Assembly: GCA_026874595.1 (NCBI GenBank) | Contig: CM049310.1 | Location: forward strand, 52,962,558 to 53,026,557 | DNA length: 64,000 nucleotides | Reading direction: 5' to 3' | Source: Sipunculus nudus | Taxonomy: Eukaryota > Annelida > Sipuncula > Golfingiida > Sipunculidae | Part shown: piece by piece, positions 25,888 to 38,257 of the stretch | Layout: every line of letters starts with the position of its first letter | Position numbering within the stretch: the first letter of the stretch is position 1 | Notes under the pieces: generated by a model | Databases searched by the model: none | What the model saw: only the letters and a program-made list of their open reading frames with translations | What the model was told of the DNA's origin: nothing | Made by a program: the position numbers and the translations under genes

Positions 25888-26964
25888 ATGTCGCAGACAC
25901 CACGAGTAGACAAGGATTATGGGCAGAAGCAACGTATGGGCAATGATTGGTTCAGCCATGATGTGAGGGAAGCTGATTCACGTCCTGACACACCTCGCAG
26001 CGGTCGTGGCCAGGGAGCATTCTCAAAGAAATACGCAGGGGAATCAGACAAATGGTACACATACGATAAGTCACCCACCAAGTCAGCTGACCCCCCAGCA
26101 GAGGGCGCTGGTGATACTGGGGAGGCAAACCAGAGCGTGTCTCAACATGAGAAGGCTTTTGTAGAGGATTCTGCAGCAGCACCTGCTGAAATCCCACCAG
26201 CGGCCGAACCAGCAGCAGCAGAACCTGTTGTGCTCGAGCAGCCAGCAGAGGAGTCTGCAGCAGGGACACCTGTTGACCCTGTACCAAAGCTTGAATTAGG
26301 CGGTGAGGAGTCCACAAGTCCCAAAGAATCTGTGGCTAGCCCGAGCCAGGAAGTTGCTCCTGTCCATAGCCCAAGTAAGAGTGCTCGGGCTGATGCTCAG
26401 TCATATAAAGAACGTGGCCATGGGATGTCAGAAGACTGGTACAACTATCCACCAAGCTACCGTGCCGCTAGAGAAAATGGACCAGTTAAAGAAGATGTAG
26501 ATGTCAAGTCATTGAAGACACAAACACATGTCCAAGCACAAGCATTTAAAAACCGCAACAAAGGCTCAGCAATGGACTGGTACAAACATGGCAGCAGCTC
26601 AGAGGCTAGCCCAGATGTTAGCCCCAAAAAGGAAATGGTCAAGTCCCCATCGACAGACCAGGTGGATCTGACCAAGAAAGAAAATGTTAGAGCCTACGCA
26701 GCGAAAGCAAAGCAGGGCTCCGCCGAGAGCTGGTTTGGCCATGTTGGTGGAGAGTTTGAGCGGCGTGGAGACAGCACCCCTGGACGAGGCAAGCCCCGTG
26801 TGACTTCGGAGGGAAGAAGCTACGCAGAGCGCAACAAGGGAAGCCTTACCTTGTTCGGGCAGAACGGTGGGCCAGCAGAACCATCACATGTGTCAAGCAG
26901 AGGCGCAGCGCCAGAGAAGTACCATGATTCCATGGGTTCTTTGTTGCGGATGGAGAAAAAATAG
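25888..26964 (+). CDS. Tryptophan-motif repeat protein, 358 aa, family not recognised
   Basis: The longest and only clearly coding frame in the window. I start at 25888 because the 3' splice site at 25863-25864 removes the upstream in-frame ATG at 25819, and because the context (gtagccATGt) is good. The protein is hydrophilic, without a signal peptide or membrane segment. It carries about seven degenerate repeats of the form [AS]xx[YF]xx[RK]xxGS..[DS]W[YF]x[HY]. Trp residues are at 21 (NDWFSHD), 56 (DKWYTYD), 184 (EDWYNYP), 231 (MDWYKHG) and 282 (ESWFGHV). The last two copies (GSLTLFGQNG near 319, SMGSLLRM near 348) have lost the Trp. Residues 92-140 are low complexity (Ala/Pro/Glu). SP/TP sites (for example SPTK, SPKE, SPSK, STPG) suggest phosphorylation. 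The high-GC codon use contrasts with the AT-rich flanks. The sequence looks intrinsically disordered, as in cytoskeletal or scaffold proteins, but that is only an inference; I can name no family. The whole CDS is in one exon and the stop is TAG at 26962. Confidence 0.88.
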   Translation: MSQTPRVDKDYGQKQRMGNDWFSHDVREADSRPDTPRSGRGQGAFSKKYAGESDKWYTYDKSPTKSADPPAEGAGDTGEANQSVSQHEKAFVEDSAAAPAEIPPAAEPAAAEPVVLEQPAEESAAGTPVDPVPKLELGGEESTSPKESVASPSQEVAPVHSPSKSARADAQSYKERGHGMSEDWYNYPPSYRAARENGPVKEDVDVKSLKTQTHVQAQAFKNRNKGSAMDWYKHGSSSEASPDVSPKKEMVKSPSTDQVDLTKKENVRAYAAKAKQGSAESWFGHVGGEFERRGDSTPGRGKPRVTSEGRSYAERNKGSLTLFGQNGGPAEPSHVSSRGAAPEKYHDSMGSLLRMEKK

Positions 26965-27447
26965 AAGAGGCCTCTCCTATCGTTTGTTTGTACTTCATAC
27001 CTAGAGTTCTCAGTGTTGCCTTCATGCAGTGTTGTAGGCTACATCATGGCTGGGCAGCTTGCACCCGGCTGTAAGATTATATAACACAAAAATTTTTTTT
27101 AATTCTCTCTGAGTAGAGGATTGTGTGGCAGGGGTGCCTCTCCTCAGCTTACCTCATCAAGTGATTTTAATTGATTATTTTAATATTATTATAGGATATA
27201 AACTTGACTTGTCAAATATTGAAATCCCAAAGGTGCTTTGTGCATTTAGCCGCAGGAAGCAGTTTTAAACACTTTGATACTTATGGGAATCTCAGTATTT
27301 TTTTGTGCCACCAAACATAGTAGTTTAACTTAGCTACCTTGTAAATTTTGGTGTCATGTAGAGCAAAACACCTTGCTATGACATAATTTGATATGGATAG
27401 CCACACTTGTGTAGGCAGTGTAGCCTAATAGCCTTTCCAATATATAC

Positions 27448-27514
<67 letters not shown>

Positions 27515-30500
27515 ATTTATATATAAAAGACAGACAAATCAATGATGTATTATAAATATTTTATATATTGTAAGTATTTAGACTTTTGTCATTGTTAGTG
27601 TGATGGTCATACTTTCGATGTGTAGGTTTTGCCAGAGCAGCCTCTTTCACAGAATCACTGGATTTTCCACACACATAGACATTTGTTTAATATTGTGGCA
27701 TTTTCTGTGATATGTTTCAAACAGTTTTGTTGCAATCTCTGGAAAAAGTGTTTTTTTATTCCAAGGGAAAATAACATTCCAGGAAATTAGCCATGAAAAC
27801 ATTAAAATGTTGGGCATTGGTTTACCGATATATCACACAGAACAATATCAGATTATTTTATGTCATGTGGCCAGAAACTGAACATTGTCAATGTATTTTA
27901 TCAATTACATGGTAGCTGACACTGGCATGTTTTTTTTAGCAGAAAACATATACAGTGTACTAGGGTTGTACAATTTTATAACAAGTTGGTTCCTTGAAGC
28001 TTGGCATGTACATGGCATTGTTCAAATTGTATATAAGGGGTTATTACAGAAATGATCTTTTGAAGCTGATCACCTGAAAATCAGAAACACTATCTATGAA
28101 TCTCTCACAAATGGGCTTTTCTTACAGAAGAGTAGGTTTTATCTGTATTATTCAACAGAAATCTTGTATTTCATGCAAACATTGAGCAAATGAACTTGTA
28201 AGTGCTGCCATCTGTGAACAGAGATATAAACTAAACTCATTTGTCTGACACCTACCTGCTGCTGTAGAACTAATGCAACCTATGTACAGATAAAAGAATA
28301 TCCAAAACAGAATGCTACACAATTAATTTTTTTTTTCCAATCACAGATTTTACTTTGATAACAAATTGCTTATGTATCAAGAATGGAGGGCCTGATGACA
28401 TGCATTATCCTCCTTATTTGGACATGTATAAATTAAAATTGTACGTTGTTAACAGCCCTGTAATTTTGAGATAGAATTTGCATCCCTGGCCCTTTTTCTG
28501 GCAGGGACCTCCCACAGTTTATGTACAGCTTGGTACGTGATAAGTCACTTTATTGTCTGTCTGGTTGTTGATGATGCCACAGTTGACAAATGAAAATGTA
28601 CTTTGTGACAGCTTCAGAAATCTCTGTGTAGGCATTTGGTGGCAACTGAGTGTATTGTTGAGTGTTCGTCATCTGAGTGAGCTTGCTTCTGGGTGCTTGA
28701 TTAGGGCTTGCCTTGAGTGCATTTCATGTTGTTCAAAGCACATCCCATCTTGGGTCAGCCACTGCCACAAGAAACTTGGTTAGTGGAAGTCAAAAGATCA
28801 TTGAGTGCAGAATGTTCAATTAAGCAGAAATGGAATTAATAATAACTGAAGTGATAGAGCATTTGCAGTCCATATAGCTTGATATCAGGGGTTTTATATA
28901 CTGGAATATTTTACCACTCCTTAAACTAATCTCGTATATTCAGTGTTGTAAAAAAAATAGTTATCTTCACAGTTTTAAGGAATAAATGTGCAGATCACCT
29001 AGCAATGTGTTGTTGAATCCTGTATTTTATACCATAAGTTAAACATTTATAAATTGGAATATAGTCTTTCATACGGCTGATTTGATCATCAGTATTAAGA
29101 AAGTATTGACCAGGACAAATATGGGCTAGTGCCCCACTTAGCAGATGTGGACATAGGCAAAAGGAAGGATAAAAAATGAAAAAAAAGATAGTACACTAGA
29201 ATGAATAATATGATTTGTTTATCTTGAGATATATGTAGGTTTAAATGTGAGCAGGGAGTCAGTCTAAAGGATAATTTTCACATGGCAGAGTTATTACAGG
29301 ATGATCACACTTTTCTGTGTTCATGTTTTTTGAGCATCATATGATCAAAGTTGAGTGAGCAAACAATTTGTCAGCATTGGTGCATTGAAACCCAGGCAGG
29401 CAGCATGATGATGATGATGATAATGATGAAGATGACAGTAAATGTGGTTATCATCATGATAATAAGTATGATGGTTGGAAAATCAAATGGCCAGTATGGT
29501 TTTGATTACTGTGGTTGTGTAGTATTTTCTTATCATGTAAGAAAACCTGAATGTACATGCTTTGTCTGATTAGTCTTGCATTTTAAGTATACACTTCTCA
29601 AGTTAAAGATCAACTTCCTCTGCACAAAAAAATGTGTCCTTTGATATATCAGTACATATATACTCACAATACAGTATAATTTGTATTTAATACTTGAAGG
29701 TGAAATGTAGGGAGAAAATCCCCGTATGTTTAATCCTATTTGGTGGATGTTGGATCAATATTGTTTATAGAAGTGATCTCCAGTGAAGTACAAACTCCTG
29801 TACATAGGGGGCGCTACTAGCTTGTTTTAGCCCAATGGCATGAATGACAGTATTTATATTGTACATAAAAGGGTAATAATACTATTTCTAAAATAGTCTC
29901 AACATTTTGAAGCTGTAAACTAAGAATAGCCAAACACAATTTCATTGTTTTTATTTTATTATGCATGATTTGCTTTCTTAGCTACAAATCCCTTTCAGAA
30001 CAGAGGAATCAGTTTTTAGATTCATCAGATTGTGGAACTAAGGTCAGGGGTTATTTTAAGACCATTTTAATGCTTATATCAAATACAATTTTACAGTCAA
30101 CCCCATGTATTATTGCAGTTTTAGAACTTTGTATATATATTCACAGGTGTATCATAGGCATTTATATGTTAGAGGATACACTGAATGATGTTAACCCATC
30201 TAGTCCGTATGTGCAAGTGTTATCTGCGATTTGTACGTTGGAGTGTATGTTATCATCATTACTCTTGATATTTTAAACTGTTTAAGTTTTTTTTTTATAT
30301 TCTGAATAGTTAACCTGAAGGACACTATATAAAAATCAGTTTGTTCACAGATTCATGTATAAACATGTACATACACATGTGAGGCCTTGGAACACCAGAG
30401 TGATTTCACATACTTACATAACATTGTGTTTGCATGCTTTCAGTTTAAGGTATAAATATCATCTCTATTGCAACAAGTCGGTGTAGAGGTGATATTTATA

Positions 30501-30750
30501 GGGAACTAACATAATGCATATTTTTATTTATCACAAAGGACCACAGAAAATACAAACAAGTTTTTATTTTTGTGTATGGTTGCCTGCATTCAGACACGAA
30601 ATTTTACATACAAAACCAGATTACCTATTTGTTCATACACTCTTGTATGCAAGTTTGGCTCTTGATTTTCTGTCACAATTGTTGAGAGCTTTTGTAGATG
30701 CTCATCATAAAGTATAAGAAACGTGTTTGACAGAAATGAGTAAGACATGA
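26965..30750 (+). other. 3' UTR and flanking DNA of the 25888 gene
   Basis: AT-rich, CpG-poor and without a supported CDS. Possible polyadenylation signals are ATTAAA at 27801 and 28432 and AATAAA at 28981; which one is used, if any, cannot be decided. It contains an AT microsatellite (27441-27525). Short frames at 28553-28783, 29351-29569 and 29965-30276 show no coding character. The low CpG content continues to about 30.75 kb, which would fit a long 3' UTR or a transcribed flank. Confidence 0.4.
27441..27525. repeat. (TA)n / (TACA)n microsatellite
   Basis: tatatacatacatacata passes into a pure TA run and then degenerate TA/TTTA sequence. Confidence 0.9.
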
Positions 30751-32749
30751 CCAGTTACACTTTGAGGAGAATAATCCATTCAGAATTCCACCTTGACCGA
30801 GTGTTTGTCCAGGTTGGTGGAACTTATGGTTGATGTCTACATTAGACTGACGTGCGTTTGAGAGAGTGGGGGCTGTGATGTTGTACGTGTATGCTGCATG
30901 TATTACTACTTAACTCCGATACATCTGCTGTCGGGCAGACTAGACCTTTCGTCACATGAGGATTAATTTAATGTGCATGGTGTAATTTCAGTCAGATGTT
31001 TATGCGGGGATTCTCTGTACACAGTCGTGAGGCTGACGTGTTGTATAAATTCTGTCTAAATTAAAGCTTCCTGCACAACATGAAGTTGGTCTTCTGTGTG
31101 TTATGTGTGCGATTTGTCTGTAAGATGGAATATGAATACAAGCATGGACTAAAAAAAAAAAAGAATTCATTCCCCCCCCCCCCGAAGGCAAGTAAAGGCA
31201 ACAGTAATAAAGACCAAGATATATTAGATATACCTAGTTAAGTGTTACGATGGACTGGGAATTGGGCCAAATTATTAGTTCTTCAAAGATCTACTTAAGA
31301 TAAAAAAAGCATTTTTAATACGTTGGATTGAATCCCATGGCGTTAATTAGAACCTGAGTTCAGGTACACCAAACTGTCGTAATTAGCAATTCAAGTAAGA
31401 TAAAATGTGGTTCAATGCTTGGATAGAAATTTATTCAGAAACAAAATGTCTGCCCTCGCCGGGATGATCTTCGAGCAATAATCCCTATTAATGGCTCTAT
31501 TATAAAGAATTTACCAGAACAGTGGGATAGGATCTTTTGAAGTAAAAATTGTTTATGGTGATACAGATTACCTCCAAAATTTATGGATTGTTCATTAGGT
31601 ACTTAAAGTTATATAAACCTTTTCAGAACTTTCAGCGTAAATTCACGGACAGACTTGCAGGGGAAAAGTAAAATACATCCAGCCATTTGGTGGAGGCGGA
31701 ACTAACATTGGCAAGAAAAGGGGACTCTAGGTGCTGCCATCTAGCGCCAATTTATATCACTACTTTCACGTCGCCTGGAACAAAACATGTTGGAAAGACC
31801 AAAGTATCGTGAGCAACTGAACATCACAGCATTCAGGGAATTACATGATACTGATAAACCACTTTAAACAAACTAAAGAGTAAATATTACAAATTTATCA
31901 TGCGGCGTTGATCCTCTTGTCGCTGGTCTTCAATCTATGAGCGTTTTTAACACGGCTGACCGAGAGTCCCCTCTAGGGGTATAGCGATTGGCCTTTAACC
32001 GGGCATGTATCGGTTAATAGGGCACAGATCGGACCCGTAAAACAAATGTTTTAGCACCTCAGATGATAAAACCAGATTCCTCAGGAACAGATATTGTCGT
32101 GGAATTCGGAATTCTAGTACATTATAAAGTTTTAACTACCACATGAAACTTTTTGCGCCACCTGCAATATTTATATTTTTATGGATTTTAATTGTATTTT
32201 TGATAATGAAAGATTACAGCCATTCGGTGGAGCAGAGCACAAATCGGTTGAACCAAGGAAGTTCAAATTTCACCTGCAGACATTCCAGATAAGTCTTCTT
32301 TGGAAACCTAAGGAGACACAGAATCTGACGTACAGTTTATGAAAACTAAAAGTTACAGGTTTCAGTACATCAGAATATCAAACACCTGTCTATAAATAAT
32401 CCTACAAAAGGCCAGATTTCTCAGAAACAGCAGCATAGATGGTCGTAAAATTATGAATTGCAATTGATCTACCTTAAAGTCTAACAACAAAATCATAAAA
32501 TTTGTTGTAATTACCCAGTAACATTTGTTTCAACTTCAAAGTCTATGGTTATTTTGCATAATGCCCAATACACCATGTGTGTTGTGTGTAAATTGGCATT
32601 GCATTTTACCTTAGTAATGTGTGGGCTAGAGTAAAAAGTAGTTTTTTAAGTAAAGCATGAAAATATCAGATGCAATATCCTTAACATCTGTTGACATATT
32701 GATGACCTAAACTGCTGTGAATAGTGTATAAATCAAAGGATAGATTTGA
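30751..32749. other. Intergenic DNA with higher CpG; fragments of dispersed repeats
   Basis: CpG is visibly more frequent than upstream. There is an A-run next to a C-run at about 31150-31184. Two similar blocks, cagccatttggtggaggcgg (about 31680) and cagccattcggtggagcaga (about 32218), suggest a duplicated or dispersed repeat. The string gcgccacctgc near 32154 is shared with the Helitron-like repeats near 59.4-60.0 kb. No gene is supported. Confidence 0.35.
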
Positions 32750-34590
32750 ATCCAGTTGAGTTTGGAACTCGCCCAGTTGAGATGATAATTCCAAAGTCAA
32801 CTGGTTGAGATGGGATTTCCATCTCAACTGGCTATTATCCAATTGAGATGGGAATTCGAGTCTAAACAGTTGAGATAGTAATATTCACTGTTATTCCAGT
32901 CTCAACTAGTTGACATTGGAATATTCCAATGTACACTGGTTAAGATTGGGATTACCAGAAGTGAACTTTGGGATATATCCTGAAATACACTAGCTCAATT
33001 TGGAATATATAGATTAAGATTAGTCCAGGGGCGGATCAAGGATTTAGGAAAGGGGAGGGGGGGGGGTACAACCCTGGAGGACAAATGAAAACCCTAAAAA
33101 TAAGGTCCTCAGGTCTGAAAGGGGGTCCAGGCGGCAAAATTTTGTCTGAAGCCCTTTAAAAAATGTTTCTGATGAAAAGCGGGGGACCCCCCCCCCCACC
33201 GGGATCCGCTTCTGCAATGTACTGTTTTATTGTTTTACACTTCATAACAAATGATTTTAAATTAAGTTCAATTAATTTATTTGCCACAAGATTTAACATT
33301 GTACATGAAATTGTTCATTTATATGTAGTTATTCCTGTGACAAAGAGGACTAACTCATAGAATATATGTCCTCTCAGTATAAATATTAAATAAATTAGGT
33401 TATATGGTGCACTGTGCAATAAGAAAACTAAAATTCCAGAGAAAACAAACTATAATAAACATTTGATTATGAAAACGAAGTATAATATAATTAATATGAT
33501 TCTTAAAGTGGAGGAAAAGTTTTCTTTCAGACAAAGTTTATATTAAAGGTAACATTTCATAATAAATCTTATACATAAATGTACCATCAATATAATTGTA
33601 GATGTATTCTGGATAAGTTATTGAAAAAAATATTTTGTTATAAATTATAACAAAATAATAAATATGTAAATTCATGATATCATGGCAGTGATATAAAAAT
33701 GTTTTATTCCTTTATACTATTATCTAGTCTAGCTTGAAATAAAATAGCAGCTAGGTTTCATTGTACATTGTTGTTTATGAGTTGTGGTCTCCATTCTCCA
33801 GCTGATTTTCTTAAATCCAGGTTTACATCAGAAGAAGGCTACACAGAAGAAGAGTGTATGACCTTTTAGGTCATATGTTACTATATTGAAACAATTCATC
33901 CCTAGGAATGAACTCTGTAGCTGTAGTGGATATTGTTTCAATGAATGCCATATTTTATTAAAACAAAAACAAATTTGTTTTAATGAGGGTACAGCTTTAA
34001 ACAAGTAATGGATGTTGTTTCATCAAGTGCTATATTTAGGAGGAAAGTCAATTTTTTTCATTAAATGCTTGGAAGCTTTTATAACTTTAGAATTATCATT
34101 AACCATGTAAAGCTGACTGATTTACTCTATAAACTTTATTTCTACATTTGATGAGCTTATCAGTGTTAAATAGAGCCTTGAGTGTTTAAATTATTTATTG
34201 TAAATGCTACATAATGCGTAGTTTTAATTGTAATTAGAATTTTGTCATGGAATTGCTACACATGAAATCCTAATCTGTTTCATTCCCTCAAATCTGTACA
34301 TATTAATTTTTATATCTAGGTTTTTACTCAGCTGGTCAGTGTTCTAAAGTTGGCCCGGTATTGTCACCCCTGCACTAAATTCACAGATAAGACATTCTTG
34401 TGAACACTTAACAGAAATTGAAACTGAAAAATAATTCTTAACAACAAGGGTAAGACATTTTACTGTAGATCAGTGTATTTCAGGATATTCCAAATTAGAC
34501 TGTTTCATTGTAACAAGTTGAGACTGGAATAACAGTGATTATTCCTATCACAACCGTTAAGATGGGAATTCCCATCGAAACTGTATTACC
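32750..34590. mobile_element. Degenerate element with long inverted repeats
   Basis: The left part (about 32750-33012) is built of short related blocks such as caactggttgagatggga and ends with atcctgaaatacacta. The right part (about 34465-34590) carries the same blocks in inverse order: tgtatttcaggatat, then aagttgagactggaataacagtg, then gatgggaattcccatc. The reverse complement of the right arm aligns with the left arm over cactgttattccagtctcaact and atatcctgaaatacact, with a deletion in one arm. The interior is AT-rich and a hAT-like MITE is inserted at 33026. The limits are approximate, and neither a target duplication nor a coding frame was seen. Confidence 0.45.
33026..33214. mobile_element. 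hAT-like MITE, copy 1 (nested)
   Basis: Begins CAGGGGCGGATCAAGG and ends GGGATCCGCTTCTG, an imperfect inverted repeat of the CAG...CTG type common at hAT ends. G-rich and C-rich runs lie inside each end. It has no matching 8-bp target duplication (gattagtc versus caatgtac). Related copies lie at 35713 and 62686. Confidence 0.55.
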
Positions 34591-34902
34591 TATGTTATAA
34601 TCATGTACAAATGAATAATTTATGGACCTAGCCTGAACAGCATAAACTAAAATATAAAAGGCGCTTGTAAAGAGCATAAAAATAGCATAAAATTTTACCC
34701 CAAAAAATTATAAAATCATAAAAACGTATTCTCAAAAGTGAGTCGGAGGACTTTACTTAATAAAATAATGAAATAAAATATTGTTGACACCTTTATTCAG
34801 TCCAGTCCACCTCACAATGAACAAAGTACAGTAACTCATGGGAGCAGTTGTCCCTCTCAGTCTTGTTTTAATTTGTTTGTATAGCATCCTGTCACTGAAT
34901 GC

Positions 34903-34967
34903 CAGTGGCGTCAATTTTTCTTCCAGGGTGGGGGGATGACTTTGTTTATATATACACACACACATAT

Positions 34968-35039
<72 letters not shown>

Positions 35040-35387
35040 TTCAACGTCTCTGAGTGACATTCAACCGTATATATATATGTATATATTTATGTATATATAA
35101 TATATATATATAATTATTATAATATATATATACTTAATCTTATTTCAAATAATTATAATGATTTAGAAAATAAGTTATTTTTTAATTCTAAGCAAGGTTT
35201 AGATATAACAATTTTTAGTAAATGGATCCAAAGTCTTTAATTGTAATTATTAATATATTTCATTAGCAATTTTATAATATTATTCTCTCAAAAGTGGGGG
35301 GGGGGGATGATTACATTGACCATCCCCCCCTTGCCAAAAAGTAGGGGGTATATATACCCCCCATCCCCCCCTATATTGACGCCCCTG
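34903..35387. mobile_element. hAT-type MITE, 485 bp
   Basis: Starts CAGTGGCGTCAAT and ends ATTGACGCCCCTG: inverted terminal repeats matching at 12 of 13 positions. The flanks ctgaatgc (34895-34902) and ctaaatgc (35388-35395) match at 7 of 8 bases, the 8-bp target duplication expected for hAT elements. The interior is non-coding, with a TA microsatellite and G/C-rich runs inside the right end. Confidence 0.75.
34951..35034. repeat. (CA)n/(TA)n microsatellite inside the MITE
   Basis: A short acacac run passes into about 55 bp of pure TA; further broken TA sequence extends to about 35135. Confidence 0.9.
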
Positions 35388-35712
35388 CTAAATGCTGACC
35401 TTTATGAACATCGGCCTTCAAATATTCAAAGAAACAACTCAGGGGTAAAATTCGCTTGTGGATCCAACAAAGAAGCTCGCTGACTGTTTACAAATGTCTA
35501 TTAGTTTGGTTTTAGACGTGTTAACAAGAGACACGTAAAGCACAGAAATGTCCAGAAATGAATATTAATAAGATGTCCCTGACGTGCAAATACGAGGTTA
35601 CAATAATTGTAACCCACCAACAGCTTGCATTCCACATCCAAGTTTGAACCAGCTTGAAGAGCTTCATTCTGCTTACAAATGAATAATGTCTTTTGCATTC
35701 TGTTCTGGGTTG

Positions 35713-35880
35713 TAGGGGCGGATCAAGGAACTAGAAAAGGGAGGTGTCCAACACTGGGGGACTAACCTAAAAAAAATGTAGCTCGGTCTGGGAAAAGTGG
35801 GTTGGAGCCAACCTTGAAATCAGGGAAAACCAAGAAAAAAAGGCCGCTTTTCCAGTCAGTGCATCAATCAGCAATCGGGG
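35713..35880. mobile_element. hAT-like MITE, copy 2 (truncated)
   Basis: TAGGGGCGGATCAAGGA at 35713 matches the start of the 33026 copy. The following 'ctagaaaagggaggtgtcca' and 'ctgggggac' blocks align with its left half. A clear right terminus was not found, so the end is approximate. Confidence 0.5.
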
Positions 35881-36630
35881 AATTTGCAAAAAAAAAAAAA
35901 AAAAATGCATCAGATCAGGTGAAAATAAGGGAGTCTGATTGGTCAAAAGTTGTGTGAAGTTTTCAGTTGTATGTAATCCCATGTGGCTGATGGCTATATT
36001 GTGGTTTCATAGTATGTTACTTTTCCAGAAATCCGAAATACCTTTCATGTAATTTTCAAAATTCAGCGGAAGGGATCAGGGAAATCTGTGTTTGTGAAAA
36101 GAAAGGCATCTTTGTTGTTCGTGTACACATCCCTTTGCTAATACGTGTAATCTTCCTTTGTTACTGTTAAAAATACAAGTTTCATTTTTTTAAAGTACAC
36201 ATATCCAGGCATTGCTTAAGTGGTTTGGCCATCCATTTCTGTCTTGAAATCACCGAAACGCAATGATTACACTTAATTTCAGATGATGCATTAGCTGAGG
36301 AAAGAATCGATTAATAAAATGTTATAATGGTAAACTCCACCAGGTGTCGCAATTGTTCAAAATTAAACGATTTATCGTTTTGAGAAATCATGTGCAGGGT
36401 AATTGGCTGAACTATAAATACAAAACCAAATCCAAATTAGCGAATTTCTACCATGGGACTAATTGAATAAATATATGCTTATATATATTAGAAAATTGTC
36501 TCGGGATGAGCTTATTTACTGTCATGCCTAATTTGATTATATGACCATCCAGATGTAATCACCAGTCCGTACTTATGGACAGAGGTTGGATTCTAATCAG
36601 CCATTTTTATTTTCACTTCACCCTAGGATG

Positions 36631-36633
<3 letters not shown>

Positions 36634-36679
<46 letters not shown>
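36634..36679. repeat. (TA)n microsatellite
   Basis: About 46 bp of pure TA. Confidence 0.95.
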
Positions 36680-36681
<2 letters not shown>

Positions 36682-38197
36682 TCAACTAATAAAACTTCTT
36701 GTAGATGGCGGGAGTTAAGTAACGACCTTAGCATCGCTAATTAGTTAAGAAATTCAATTTATACAGCAAAACCACAATACATTTATCATAATCAAGTGTT
36801 GCGGGTTATTTATTTAGTGACTTTAGAATCACAATCAGGCATTATATATAATACATTTTACTGGGTTTTTATCCCTTATTTATATCCTATTATTAAGGTG
36901 TCCAACTCCGCAGGGAATCTAGGGATAATGGTGATGATGCATAAACAAGGAAACATTGTTTTAAAGAAATAAAAAGAATGGACAAGCTGAAACAACTTTC
37001 ATGTCATCTTTTCTCAGATCTTTCAAATTAACATAAATTAAACGATAACGAATCTACAGACATGATTTTTTTTCTTTCCGAATTACAAATACAGACGTAA
37101 AGTAAAAAGTAAGACTTAATTGATGAACACGGGGTTTCTAAATGATTAAATTAGATGTTTCTTGAGTAGACCCTAATTTCAACTTGCTAAGATTTTCTCT
37201 GTTAAATTGACTATCTTGCGATTGTGTCTGCTAATAATTCCATTATTGTATAATTTAATAATTCCGTCGATTATTCAAGGTACATATGTTCCAAGGAAAA
37301 GGATTATATACAGGGGAACGTTCAAAGGATCCCATGTTTGTTCAAGTATAAATTTACCTGACCGTGTCTTCCAAACAGGCCGTGAGAATATTTTTTCTGA
37401 GACAAGGGTTTAGCTGGCACGTAGTCAACAAAAATATAATTCCATCGATTATCTACAGAACATATACTGCAGGGAGAAAGATTCTTTTGGCCTGCAAGAA
37501 GACAATTTTAAAATCTTAATTTTGTTTTAATCAGCAGCTGAATGCAGTGGCGACAAATGGATATTAAATCCTATAATATACTTCCGCCAGATGGTGAGTT
37601 AGAATACTTAATCGTAGATAATTAGTTTGTCTGTCAGTATCTTTACTCCAAAAATTATGAACGGATTTGATGAAATCAGCGAATTAAGAACAACAAAGGA
37701 ACAATCATTAAATAAGTACTGCAAGTAATCTGTATCACCATAATTTGTATTTTGATTAATAGGACTCTGTACCATTGTAAGATAACGTAATTTCTTTATC
37801 CGGGCTGAGATTTGGAGATTTTAAGTGGAATGAGGACCCCTTCTAGTTTTATCTAGTTTTATGTAAATGATCTTGACAGCCTCATACGGGGCTGCTTTGT
37901 ATTCAGGTGGTGAAGTTATTTACAGTGTAACGTTTTTTTATGGTCTGAACATGAGACCAATAGGAGAACACCTGCGTGACATGATAGCATCAGAGATCAT
38001 CTTCCCAGTTTTATTTATGGCAACCAGAACAGGTCAATCTGATTATCATGGGGACATTCGGTAAAGCTGGCGGTGATTAGTATATGATATAGAGTTATCC
38101 AGTTATGGTAATCATGCATGCATGGCGGCATATTCATGAACACCTGGACAAAAAACTACGGCGACCTGAGCTGAGTGGACAGATGTTGGCTTTTGGG

Positions 38198-38198
<1 letters not shown>

Positions 38199-38250
<52 letters not shown>
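38199..38250. repeat. (TA)n microsatellite
   Basis: About 52 bp of pure TA. The IY-repeat peptides read from it on both strands are artefacts. Confidence 0.95.

Positions 38251-38257
<7 letters not shown>

Noticed and set aside
25952-26675. Minus-strand and alternate-frame ORFs across the Trp-motif gene
   Set aside because: Shadows of a GC-rich coding exon.
31930-32045. Possible structured RNA or tRNA-like fold
   Set aside because: Short inverted blocks (cccctctagggg; accgggcatgtatcggt) exist, but no cloverleaf or known RNA family fits.
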